Shown here piece after piece: positions 24,371 through 34,762 of a stretch of 64,000 nt of DNA. The notes under the pieces were generated by a model, which was not told the origin of the DNA, ran no database searches, and worked only from the letters and a program-made list of their open reading frames with translations. Position 1 is the first letter of the stretch, and every line of letters starts with the position of its first letter. Position numbers and translations under genes: made by a program. This DNA comes from Panagrolaimus kolymaensis (taxonomy: Eukaryota > Nematoda > Chromadorea > Rhabditida > Panagrolaimidae), in contig JAJQJQ010000074.1 of assembly GCA_028622995.1 (NCBI GenBank), forward strand, positions 248,001 to 312,000, given 5' to 3'.

Positions 24371-25525
24371 ATGGACCCTACACTTAATTCAACTTTAACA
24401 TGGCCTCGAAATCAAGCCCCTCCAAAGCTTTCAAACAGTGAAATGCAAAATCTTGCAATGTTTAATATTACTTTAGTTAATCTTAAACAATATGTTAAAA
24501 ATTTAAATGATCCAAAAGTAAGTAAACTTATTGAAGCTATGGAAGAATTTATTGCATCCAATAATACTTTAAATGATTATGGTAGCGCATTAATTTTGGA
24601 TGGGTTATCTCGAAAACCTCAATTTGATTCAATGATTTTATGTGAAAGTCCACCCCAAACTCGAACAAGAATTAACTCCATTATTAATAACAATCAAAAG
24701 CAAAGTATTGTTTTAAATTTACCTCCAATTATTCCAATTGAAGAGGAATCAACCCATGAACCAGTGAGAATAGTTTTATTACTTTAAAAAAGACTTTTTT
24801 ATATATAAATAAAAATAAATAAATAAATATTTTAGTTATGGATTACTTGGATCCCACAAGTTGCATTAACTTTAACTGCATTAATTTGGTTATTTGGTGG
24901 ACCATTAATTTTTCAATGGCTTGATCCTAAAATAGCTGAAATTCCATATTATACTGTTTTAACATTAAGTTTTCAAATATGTTTTTCCATTGGTTGGGGT
25001 AATCTTCCTCCTACCGTTCCTATTTCCCGCTTATTTACGTTGCCATATGCAGCTATAGGAGTTTCATTAACCTTTTTAACTGTAGCAAATTATGCAAAAT
25101 ATATTATTCATAAAGAATTTACCGTGGATTGGATGTTTTTATCCAATGTTTTGCGTCATAGAGTTACAGTGCCAGAAAAGCGACGTAAAATGCCTTTGTT
25201 TAAATCATTTAACTGTCTCATATATTATTTATTTATTGGAATTTTTTTATTTAATACTGTTTTTGCTGTTCAAGGTGTAATAAATTCATGGTATTTTGTA
25301 TGGATCAGTGCTGCTATGATTGGATTTGGTGATATTATACCTGAACCAAAAAGTTTATTTCAAGCTATTATAATGTGCATTTATTTTGGAATTGGTAATA
25401 CTCTTATGCAAACATTTTTCATTTCCATGTGTTACCATTATCAACGGTTACATTTTGTTATTTTAAAATCCTATTTGTTTCGATTTCATTATTATATCAA
25501 AGATCGTATATTTAAAAATGATTAG
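24371..25525 (+). CDS. TWK/K2P potassium channel, intact
   Basis: Exons 24371-24763 and 24836-25525 join in phase 0 to a 360-residue protein. Residues 1-131 are a hydrophilic cytoplasmic N-terminus. From about residue 132 come helix 1, pore loop 1 (SIGWGN), helix 2, a short basic cytoplasmic loop, helix 3, pore loop 2 (AMIGFGD), helix 4 and a short C-terminal tail. This is the two-pore-domain architecture, in which dimers conduct background K+ current at the plasma membrane. It is the head-to-head paralogue of the gene at 22824-23986 with the same exon boundary, so the pair arose by inverted duplication. Pore 1 has Trp at the usual Tyr/Phe position and pore 2 has Met for the usual Thr, which may alter selectivity. 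Physiological role unknown. Confidence 0.9.
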
Positions 25526-25873
25526 AATATTTTGAAGTAATGTTGTGCTTTAGAAATTTATCGGTTGTTTTAAACAAGTTTTTTTAATGAAAAATTATAA
25601 TAAATCCATTTTTTTCAAAATTCAAAATAAATATATTAATAAAAACAATTTTAAACAACGAAAAGCATTTTCATACGATTTTACGAATTTCTTTTGTTAC
25701 ATTCATAAACTTTAAAAAAATGGTGATTCGTGCTTTTCATCTTCTGATATCTATGGATTTTTAAAGTATTTTCAAAAAATAACTTTTTTCTGTATTTTTT
25801 CACTCAAATAATTTTAGGAAACATTTTTATCAATGACTTATATATATTTTAAATAAAGAAAATGGAAATAATT
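25526..25873. other. Convergent 3' intergenic region
   Basis: 348 bp between the stop of the plus-strand TWK channel and the stop of the minus-strand exchanger. AT-rich with AATAAA-like signals for both directions and no other feature seen. Confidence 0.5.
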
Positions 25874-28100
25874 TTATAAATGTGAAATTCTATGCAATGA
25901 ATTAGGTTGAGAAATTTGTCGATGAAGATTTTCACTTTGATGTCGTCGAGCAAGTTGAGGTTGTCCAGCTAAATTAGGGCTTGAAACCGTATGGGTTTTC
26001 ATTATTCCAATATAATCATCTGCGATATCATGCTCACCATTATTTTCTTGAGTTACACCAGCTTCTTCTTTAACAGCATTTCGAATTTCATTTATTTTTC
26101 GATCCAATAATTGACTAAACATTTTATACATTTCATCCAATTCAATATTGGCTTTATTAATATTTGTTGTTTTAGATGATTCGGTTGCAGTTGCTTGAGA
26201 ATTTTCCAAATCAAATTCTTTTTTATTATTTGAATTAATGGTTGTGGGATTGGAAGGCGGCAATTTGGGTATTTGTTCTTGTTGCATAACATCCATAGCT
26301 TCTTGTAAAGTTATTTTAGCATAAGCTCGAACAATTTGTGAAGCATCAAACACTCGCTTTTGATAAGATTTCATTAAAATTGGTTTTAAAATTTTTGCAT
26401 TCAATCTTTCATACATTTGTCGAATTGAATGCATGCCTCTTTGACCCGCAATATCTTCTATTCCTGTCATGGTATAATCAAAATATCGATTATATACATT
26501 TTCAACCAATGTCGCTTGTCGTTCATCCGCTTTTTCAACTTTTAACCAATGTAGCAATGGGCGAATAGTAATACCTGGAAAAATTAGTTTATTTTTTTAT
26601 ATTTTTGAAAAGTTTTTAAACTTACCTTGAACAAATACAGTAAAAAATATTACTGTAATGGTAGTTGTGACAAACATAGGTTTTGCGATAATTCCAGAAG
26701 GCATTGATACAGCTAACCCAAAAGCTATTGCACCTCTCAATCCACCATATGAAAGAACGAATTGATCGACGAGAGTAAATTTAGTCGTTCGAAATCGATT
26801 TAAAATTGCGCATTGAACTATGACACCAATCGTTCGATAAACGAGGCATGAAAAAACTGTTATACATACAAATACAGTATCCCATAAATGTTCACTTGAA
26901 ATGGTTGAAAGTCCAAGAAACATAAATATAATGGTTTCAGATGATTGAGATAACAGTTTCGTAAAATATTTAACCGAAACATTCGCTTCTTGGCTTACAT
27001 TACCTTTAACATATTCTTTCATAATAACCCCGCAAGAAATAATTGCAAAAATGGCGGAGACGCCAACCATTTCTGCCGTTAAATAAGCCAAATATGGAAA
27101 AGTAAAAATTAATACAGGTGCTAAAATTTTTACACGATCCGTGTATTTTGTAGCAAAGCTAACAATCACAGCAAAACATATTCCAATGAAAATTCCTCCC
27201 AAAGCTATAACAAAAAATGATAATCCTCCAGCTATATAATCACTAGTAATAAGATTTTCTGCTCCAATGTAAGTAAATTTTTTAAACATATAATACAAAA
27301 CAACTGCGGCTCCATCATTAAATAAAGCTTCACCAAAAACATTAATAAATAAAAATTCGTTTACATTGATTTCTTCGAAAACTAAAAGAAAAAACTTTTT
27401 TTGTTATAGTTTTATACTTAAATCATAAATATTTTTTTTCTTTTTTCACTAACCTGCAATAACAGCCACAGGATCGACCGCCGAAATTAAGGATGCAAAT
27501 AACAAAATTTCAAAAAGATTAAATTCAACTGAAAAAAATCCATAACTTCCAAATAAATATAAAGTAATTGCAATAGAAATTGTATTAAAAATGGTTCCAA
27601 TAAATGCGAAAACCATAACGGAATCTAAATTATCAAATAATTGTCGATTTGGCATAAAATAACCTGCATCAAATATAATTGGAGGAAGTAAATAAAGAAA
27701 AAATGAAGTTGAATCAAGTCGAAATAAAGCTCGATTTACATTAAATTGAACTAAAACATAACCAACAAATAATCCCACAACAATAAGGCAGGCGCTATCA
27801 GGTAAAGCATCACCAAATTTTTTATTTACATGAAACACTTAAAAAAAGATATTATTATTATTTTAAATCATTTTTTAAGAAAATCTTACATATTTTAGCT
27901 ATAGCCGAAACTAAAATCCATAATGTTACGGTATATGCCGCTTGAACATGGTGCCATTCAATTGAAAGAATTTCAAAATGTTTTTCTAATACTTCATGTT
28001 CTTTAGGATCGGGATTTATTTGAGTTTCATTTATTTCAGCTTTTAAAAGATTAAATAAAAACAATAATAAAATAAAAAACAAAGTAAATTTAAAAGCCAT
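25874..28100 (-). CDS. Na+/H+ exchanger (NHX/NHE, SLC9A type)
   Basis: Four exons, complement(25874-26574, 26626-27381, 27454-27837, 27890-28100), join in frame to about 683 residues. A hydrophobic signal-like start is followed by the CPA1/NHE membrane core: FLYLLPPIIFDAGYF (the amiloride-region helix), DPVAVIAVFEEINVNEFLF, the transport-site motif FGEALFNDGAAVVLYY and YGGLRGAIAFGL. After FVQGITIRPLL the cytoplasmic regulatory tail begins (DIAGQRGMHSIRQMYERL, typical of plasma-membrane NHEs) and ends in a long polar stretch rich in Asn, Ser and Gln. Family knowledge: electroneutral exchange of Na+ for H+, setting cell pH and volume, usually in epithelia. All key residues are present. A broken 5' copy lies at 20.5-21.2 kb. 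Confidence 0.93.
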
Positions 28101-29849
28101 AAATTAAAATAGAAAATGTAACTTTTAAAGAACCGCAAAAATAGAATGAACAAATAAAAAAAAAGAAGGTTAGGTATTATTGATAAATGAAAATAAAAAT
28201 CTTGATCGTTCTAATTAATGATATTTTCTTTTTTTCTCTTCTTTTGGGTAAAGATTGAATGATTTTTATTTACGATAAAGTGACGATGATGGTTTTCTTT
28301 TTATTGATTGTTTTGGTTAAGTTGGTTCATTTAATTTTTTTTGTGAAAGAAAAATAAGGAAAGACAAGAAATTATCTTCATTAAGGGAATGGATTTTTTG
28401 TCAAAACAATTTTATGATTTAAAAAAAAGGCCATCACAACCAATATATTTTGATTAAGACGTAATATAGAATGGTGAATTATAACAAGGCTCAAAAGGGC
28501 TGGATTTACTAGGCCTTGGTGGTTCATAACAAAACAATTGAAAAAACAAGCATGGCATTTTTTTTATTTCCATAACCAAGATATTTTGAAGCAAAGCAAA
28601 GTAATTTGAGGATGGAAGAGTTTTTTGAGCAAAAATAGCAATTTCAAAGGCTTTTTTCTTTGGAAATATGTTGATGAGAAAAAAATGTATAGGAAACTGA
28701 TTTTTTTCCTTTTAAATATATTGCATTGCCTAAATTTTCTTCTTGTTTCAAAATGCTTCAAAATACCCATTTTGCATTTTCAATTTGGTTTTTTTTCATT
28801 TACTTAGGATAGTCCCAACAAGTTTCTTCTTTCGCAACCATATACATACGTTCTTTCCAAATTTTGCTTGTCTTTTACTAATTAAATTTAAAACAATTAT
28901 TCCATTTTTTTTACCCTTTCTTGTTTGGATTTATTTTATTTTTGATTTTTGCATTTTATTATTGCATATTTAGCTTCTTGCATTTCGTTTCAATTTAGAG
29001 AATAAAAAGTTAAAATGGGTCAATATATTTTTTGTTAAATATGGAAATTCTTTATAAATTGTGCAGATATTTTGTTGTTGGTACGCCCTATAAAAAAAGA
29101 AAATTTAAAAAATTGTGTTTTACCACTTTCTATCCCTTTCTTTATAGATAACTCAACTAGTTTTTTGGTGCCTTTTTTGTTGTTATTTTTTAGTAAAAAT
29201 TAAAACGTATTTAAGAGCAGTGAAAGTTTTCCAAATTCGTTTTCAACATAATGTGAAAAATAAAATATCAATAAAAAAGAGCAAAGAACAAAATTTTTGC
29301 ATCGAGTCTTTCGATGTTTTTTCTTTGTCGTTTTCTTCTTCCGTGTTTTTTGGTGTCTTATGTATTGACAATGCGTTTTTTGGGGGAACCCCCTATTAAA
29401 CGAAAAAAAAACGAAAACACTTTTTTAAACTAAGTGGCTTTTCTCCTCCATTTTTTTTTCGCATGTCTTGTTGTATGGGTGATGGTCGTTTTCAACAAAA
29501 AAAATGAACAAAGTAAACTCACAAAAAAATTTTGCGTTGAAGGTTTCTCCCTGTTTTTTTTTCTTGTTTGTCTGTCTCTTTTTTCTTCTGCCATGTTTTT
29601 CTTAATATGAGAGCGTTTTTTTCTCTCTGGGAAACTCCTATAAAAAGAAAAAAACGTAAACAACTTTAGAAGAACTGAGACGTATTCCACATTTCTTTAA
29701 AATATGTTTTGGAATTTTGTTCTAAAAATATTTTTAGTTTTATCGTTTTTTTGTCTTCTTTTTTTGCTTGCAAATTTTCACTCATAATCATTAAAGATTT
29801 TTTTCAGTTAAACTAAATTTTTCTAAAATTTCGACTTTCATTTTCAAAC
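28101..29849. other. Long intergenic region upstream of two divergent genes
   Basis: 1.75 kb of homopolymer-rich DNA between the exchanger and the LEA-like gene. Two stretches near 29340-29420 and 29570-29670 resemble each other: a T-rich tract, then GGGGGAACCCCCTATTAAA or GGGAAACTCCTATAAAAA, then an A-rich tract. They look like duplicated TATA-type core promoter segments. A TTTTTTCAG about 40 bp before the LEA-like ATG could be a trans-splice acceptor. Open frames here look like by-products. Confidence 0.4.
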
Positions 29850-30200
29850 ATGCCCGGAAATCAAGGTTTTTCATCCATGGAAACTGATCGAGTTAAACAA
29901 ATTGCCGCTCTTGGTGGTTTAGGCGTAAAAGAAGGTGAATTACCTGTTTTTGGACACGAAGCTGGCGATGCTCGAAAAGAGCAAATTGCTTCTGATGCTT
30001 ATTCAAAACTTGGAAAAATGGGCGGTGGTGAATCTCAAAAGGATGAATCAAAGGATTCTAAAGAAGAGCATGGAAATCAAGGCTTTGCTTCAATGAATCC
30101 TCAACGAGTTCATGATATCGCTGTTAAAGGTGGTGAAGCTCGAAAACAACAACTTATTAGCGAAGGATATGCTGAAATGGGACGTAAAGCTCATGAATAA
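29850..30200 (+). CDS. Group-1 LEA (Em)/KGG-like hydrophilic stress protein
   Basis: Intronless 116-residue protein, very hydrophilic, without signal peptide or membrane segment. Two copies of a KGG-type repeat (GNQGFSSMETDRVKQIA at residues 3-19; GNQGFASMNPQRVHDIAVKG at about 74-93) alternate with two copies of a segment resembling the 20-mer of plant group-1 LEA (Em) proteins: GDARKEQIASDAYSKLGK, and GGEARKQQLISEGYAEMGRK near the C-terminus. The KGG motif is known from bacterial stress proteins and fungal Con-10. The Em 20-mer is known from plants and some bacteria and among animals chiefly from Artemia. Family role: disordered protein protecting against desiccation or freezing. The nematode context makes horizontal origin a real possibility. 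Function here is inferred from motifs only. Confidence 0.82.
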   Translation: MPGNQGFSSMETDRVKQIAALGGLGVKEGELPVFGHEAGDARKEQIASDAYSKLGKMGGGESQKDESKDSKEEHGNQGFASMNPQRVHDIAVKGGEARKQQLISEGYAEMGRKAHE

Positions 30201-31035
30201 ATGCATAATTGTTTTATAATAATAAAAATTATAATTTCCATTGTAAATATGCTTTTTTACCTCAGTTAATCTTACTTTTTTTACGATACTTATTTGTTGA
30301 TTTATTGTTAAAAATCAAAACTTTTCTTGATTATGCTAATCATATAAAATAAATTTATTTTAAACTGAGAATTTTTTTATCGCATGAAACAAAACTGCTT
30401 TGAAATCACTTTTTTTTTCTGCTTTTTTCTACATAACTTCAAGCTTTTTATTCTTAAAGAATTTTCATATCCAGATTTTTGTCTATGAATAATTGCATGA
30501 AATTTGTTAGTTTCGATTTTATTGGATTTTGCTATTTGTTTGTTTTAGTTTTAAAAAATCATTTTTCAACATTTAGAAATGAATTTTAAGTCGCATTTTT
30601 AATTTTGTTTTTACTTTAAAGAATAGAACAAACTATGGCATAAAGTAGGAATTTTACAACTCTTATTGTAGAGGTGTGTCAAAGTGAAAATGGGAACATT
30701 TCAAAAAATTGGATTAAACCTTAAAAACTTGGTAACTGGTTTCATTTATAATTAAAAAAGAAAAATGATGTGATAATTATAAAATAATCAAACAAAACCA
30801 AAAAAATAACGATGTTTTTAACTGCAAACTACAAACGTAGCCAAATATAAATTTTTTACAGAGGAGTTAATTAAACAACATAATTGGGCAAAATACATAC
30901 TTATTTTTTGTTTACTATTTTTTTTAAAATTATTAACTGACTTTTAATCATTAAAAATCAAGAAAAACGTGTATAAAATGGAAAAAATATTCCTAAAACC
31001 TAAGAAATTTATATATATATATTTTTGTTTCTGTG
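30201..31035. other. AT-rich intergenic region
   Basis: 3' flank of the LEA-like gene (AATAAA signals near 30218) and 5' flank of the secreted peptide gene. Nothing else recognised. Confidence 0.5.
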
Positions 31036-31324
31036 ATGGCTTCATTTAATTTTATATTTTATCTTGCTTTAGCATCCGTTCTCATTACTTTATCGATGGC
31101 AGGTTTATTTTCTCATTCCCATTCCCATTCACACGAGTAAGTACACTTATTTATTTAAATCTAAATTATAATTACAATAAATACTTTTGTGTTGTAGACA
31201 TGGACATCATAATCATGGTTATGGTCAAAGATATGGTGGTCGAGGATATGGTTACGGCGGCTATGGTAGTCGTGGTTATAATCATTATGGCGTTAGTTCA
31301 TGGCCATTCTTTGGAAAAAAATAA
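31036..31324 (+). CDS. Secreted His/Gly/Tyr-rich peptide precursor
   Basis: Exons 31036-31136 and 31198-31324 (donor GTAAGT, acceptor TTGTAG) give 75 residues; neither exon is long enough to stand out alone. Residues 1-22 form a clear signal peptide (FYLALASVLITLSMAG). The mature part starts with a His/Ser run (SHSHSHSH), then a Gly/Tyr-rich segment (RYGGRGYGYGGYGSRGY) and the tail SSWPFFGKK. Gly-Tyr-rich secreted peptides of this layout include the worm NLP/caenacin antimicrobial family. The His run could bind metal. The terminal Gly-Lys-Lys is a classical amidation signal, so an amidated ...PFF peptide is possible. Exact family not assigned. Confidence 0.8.
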
Positions 31325-31598
31325 AATGTTGATTTTGCCATTATGACTTTAAGAAATATCTCGTAAATTATATTACTCCCATATATTTTTTGTATAAATA
31401 TGACCTTTTTTTTTTATCACGATTGTGTTATATCTTTTAAACTTTATCAATAAATTTTTAATAATACTAATTAATACACATAAAAAAGATAAAAATATTT
31501 TTTAATAATCGAATTTTTACCACATAATAATAATTTTTAAAACTTTTTTTCTTATTTATTAGCATGATAATTTATTTATTTGTATATAAACATTGGTT

Positions 31599-31765
31599 TT
31601 AAAGGGGGGCTTTCACCTAACTCAAATTTTGCTTACGACATGTTTTACCTCCTAGCACGAAATCCCCACATTTCTCAAAAAAAGAAAATTCTAGAAATTC
31701 AAAAGTGTGGGGATTTCGCGCTAGGAGGTAAAACATGTCGTAGCCAGGTGAGAGTGCCCCTTTAA
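31599..31765. mobile_element. Foldback MITE flanked by TTAA
   Basis: The element (31603-31761, 159 bp) is an almost complete inverted repeat with arms of about 60 bp (AGGGG...CACCT at the ends, ACGACATGTTTTACCTCCTA in the arm body) and a short A-rich loop. Both ends abut TTAA (31599-31602, 31762-31765), the insertion target of piggyBac-type elements. No coding capacity. The family link rests only on TTAA. Confidence 0.85.
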
Positions 31766-32279
31766 AGAATGAAGAATACAACCTCGCCTTTGTTTTGGAA
31801 CTATGAGTGTCGAATGAAAAATTCTTCGAAATCTTCCGAACATCGTTTTTTTATTATATAAAATTGATTCATAGGGCATAACTACTGTATTTTTGTTCCG
31901 AAAATGTGAAAATAAATATCTTATATCTATGAAAAATATGTACTCAATCTAAATCGAAAAAGCTTTTGTTTTGTTCTTAGTTTCTTTCTTTATCATTCTT
32001 TTTCCTTCCGCCATGTTTTAAGCCTGATGAACATGCTTCCTTTTCTCTAATCAATGAGTTAATTTTTTTTATGTGAACTTTAATGAATAAGACAAAAAAG
32101 TGTTTATCTTTATTTTAAGTTAAAAATAACAATAAACAACAGGCGCGCTAGCTCTTTCTCTCTCAATCCAATGGACATAAAATCAATTTTTGCTAAATTA
32201 TTTATTTGTTAATGGCTTTGTGTAAATTGATTTTGCAATGATATGCTAAAAATTAAATCCAAAATCAAGCGGCGAACTC
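31766..32279. other. Upstream region of the SLC17-like gene
   Basis: AT-rich sequence with no recognised element. A TTCCTTCCGCCATGTTT stretch near 32004-32020 resembles one near 29584-29597. Likely contains the promoter of the downstream transporter. Confidence 0.35.
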
Positions 32280-34281
32280 ATGTCTTCATCGAAATATAAC
32301 GGAGAAAAATTATGTTCAATTTATTCAACTCGTTTAAAAATTGCATTTCTACTTATGCTAGGAATTTTTTTTGTTACCTTAATGAGAATATGCTTTTCTA
32401 TGGTAGTTGTATGCATTATAACTGAAACATCAAAACTTAATTATACATATTCAACAAAAATATTAATTTCTGAATTATCTCTTCGTGGAAAGCGAAAAAG
32501 TCTTGATTGGAGTGAAAATGAAATAATTTTATTACTTTCTGCAACATATTGGGGTGGGTTGTTTACAGCGATTTGGAGTGGATATTTATCGGATCGATTT
32601 TCTCCTAAATGGATTATTATATTTGGTGTGATTATTTGTGTTATTGTTACAGCATTAACACCTATTTTAGCTGAAGCAAATTTTTTTGAATTTTTAATTG
32701 CTCGAATTATAATGGGTTTAGGTGAAGTAAGTTTAATTATTAAAAAATTTGAGTGAATAAAGACAAATTATTTATTAAAACTTATTGGGACCTTAAACTC
32801 CTCGAGAAAGTAGAAAAGTGAATTTTCTGATGGTTTTTTTATAATCATAACTTTTATTTTAAAACATTCGTTTATTTTGTAGGCTTTTATCGATCCTGCG
32901 GAAGTATCATTTAGAAGTCGATGGTTTGGCCCAACTGAAATGACAAAAATGGATTCTTTTGCTATGACAGGCAAAGCTTTGGCTGGTGCCATTGGGTTTC
33001 CTGTTTCATCTCAATTATGCCAAATGCAAGATGTGGATGGATGGAAAATTGTTTTTTATGTTTTTGGTAAAAATTTATTGTTATCCACTTTTGTTTTAAA
33101 ATGAAAATTTTAGCGAGTTTTGGCGGTTTATGGATTTTAATATGGGCATTTTATTCATCAAGTAAACCAATAAATCATAAATTTATTAGCAAAAAAGAAG
33201 AGAAATTCATTGAAAATAAATTAAAGCATCTTAATATCGATCATAATCCTAAAGCTTTAAAGGTAAATTCTCAAACCACGAAAACAATGATTGATCGGAT
33301 TCGGATTTAGCGAATTTGAAATTCTATAGAAATCGAAAAATTTGCCAAATCCTACAATAAAATTTTTTTTACTAAAGTTATTTTTTTTTTCAGCTTTACA
33401 AAGGTTGCGTTCCATGGAAATCTATATTCACTTCATTACCAATTTATATAAATCTTATATGCCAATTTACTTTTAACTTTTCTGAAGCACTTTTATCTGC
33501 ATTTTTACCAACATATTTGGCTCAAGTTTTAGAGTTAAATCTTAATGATAATGGATGGATTTCAATGACATCTTTTTTTATTCAACTTATATTTCAATTT
33601 ATTTTTGGAGCGTGCAATGATTATAATTCTGAAAAGCAATGGATTTCTACCACAACATGTTGTAAAAATTTTCAAGTTTTTCGTAAGATTTATTACTCAA
33701 ATGTTTAATAATTTCTTATAACTATTTTTAATTTTAGACAATTTTTTATGCGCTTTATCATATTTGGGTTTAGCATTTATTGTTAACAGAGATAGAGTGG
33801 TACTAGTAGCTGGATGTCTTATTTTAAATGGTCAGCTTTTTATTTCAATTTTTTTTATTGCTTTTATAAATTTAAATAAACAAAAATCAATTTCTCTTTA
33901 TAGGATTAGGAACCGCAGCAAGCATTTGCGGATTTTTGAGCTCCCAATCAAATTTAGCTCCACAATATGCTGGAATTTTATCATCATTTTTACGCATAAC
34001 CGCAGCATTAGGTGCTGTTTCAGCTATAAATGTTGTTGTTTGGATAAATAGAAAAGTAAAATATTAAGAAACTCAGTGTTTATTTTAACTACTTTTTAAT
34101 TGTTTTTTAGGGAACATATGAGCAATGGAGAATAATTTGGTGTATAGCTGCAACGCTCAATATTTTTACATCTATATTATTTTTATTTGCTGGGACAGGA
34201 GAAGCCCAAGAATGGGGAAAAGACCATAAAAACGCACAAAATAAAGAAATTCAAAAGGATGAAATTACAACAATGCTGTAA
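32280..34281 (+). CDS. Major facilitator transporter, SLC17 (sialin/NPT/VGLUT-like)
   Basis: Seven exons (32280-32726, 32883-33066, 33114-33262, 33394-33682, 33738-33830, 33904-34055, 34111-34281) join in frame to 494 residues. Helix 1 starts at about residue 19. The loop after helix 2 carries the MFS signature region SGYLSDRFSPKW. Helices 7-12 include SNLAPQYAGILSSFLRIT, matching the SLC17 APRYAG motif, and the C-terminus ends with FLFAGTGEAQEWG, the hallmark end of SLC17 proteins. Family role: proton- or sodium-coupled transport of organic anions (phosphate, sialic acid, glutamate) in plasma, lysosomal or vesicle membranes. The substrate cannot be told from sequence. No lesion seen. Confidence 0.9.
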
Positions 34282-34762
34282 TTTTATTAAAAATCAAAAA
34301 AAAGTCTTTTTTTTTTGTTATAAATTTTTTTAGAAAATTTGGAAAAGCAAAATACCACAAAAATCTTTAATTTTGTTTCTAAATTTTAACAGAAATATTT
34401 TTTATTTTTGTAAAACTAAACTATTAATTAACGTCAGCAGTAAAAAAAATAATGGTTAAAACTTTTTTATATAAAAAAGAGAAATTTACTTGTGTTTGTT
34501 TTTTTAACACACAAAAAAAAAAAAATAAACCACACCTCTTCCAAACTATTGACATTTTTTTCTTCTTCGAAAGATTGTTGTTTTTTTTCTCGCTTTGTCA
34601 ACAAACACAAAAAACTGGTTATTGGTTGCTATGCGATGAAATTGTAAATAAAATAGGTGAGCAAAAAAAAAGAACACTGAAAAAATATTTTCTTTTTTTG
34701 TGTCATTGTTGAAAAGCATAATATTTTTTTAAAACTATAATAAAAGTTAACCTTTTTTAATT
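34282..34762. other. Intergenic region between transporter and bestrophin
   Basis: T-rich with a short stretch of purine runs. Holds the transporter 3' end and presumably the bestrophin promoter. Nothing else recognised. Confidence 0.4.

Noticed and set aside
29430..29690. 86-codon Lys/Arg-rich minus-strand gene
   Set aside because: It is a translation of duplicated T-rich promoter-like tracts upstream of the LEA-like gene, without homologue or signals.
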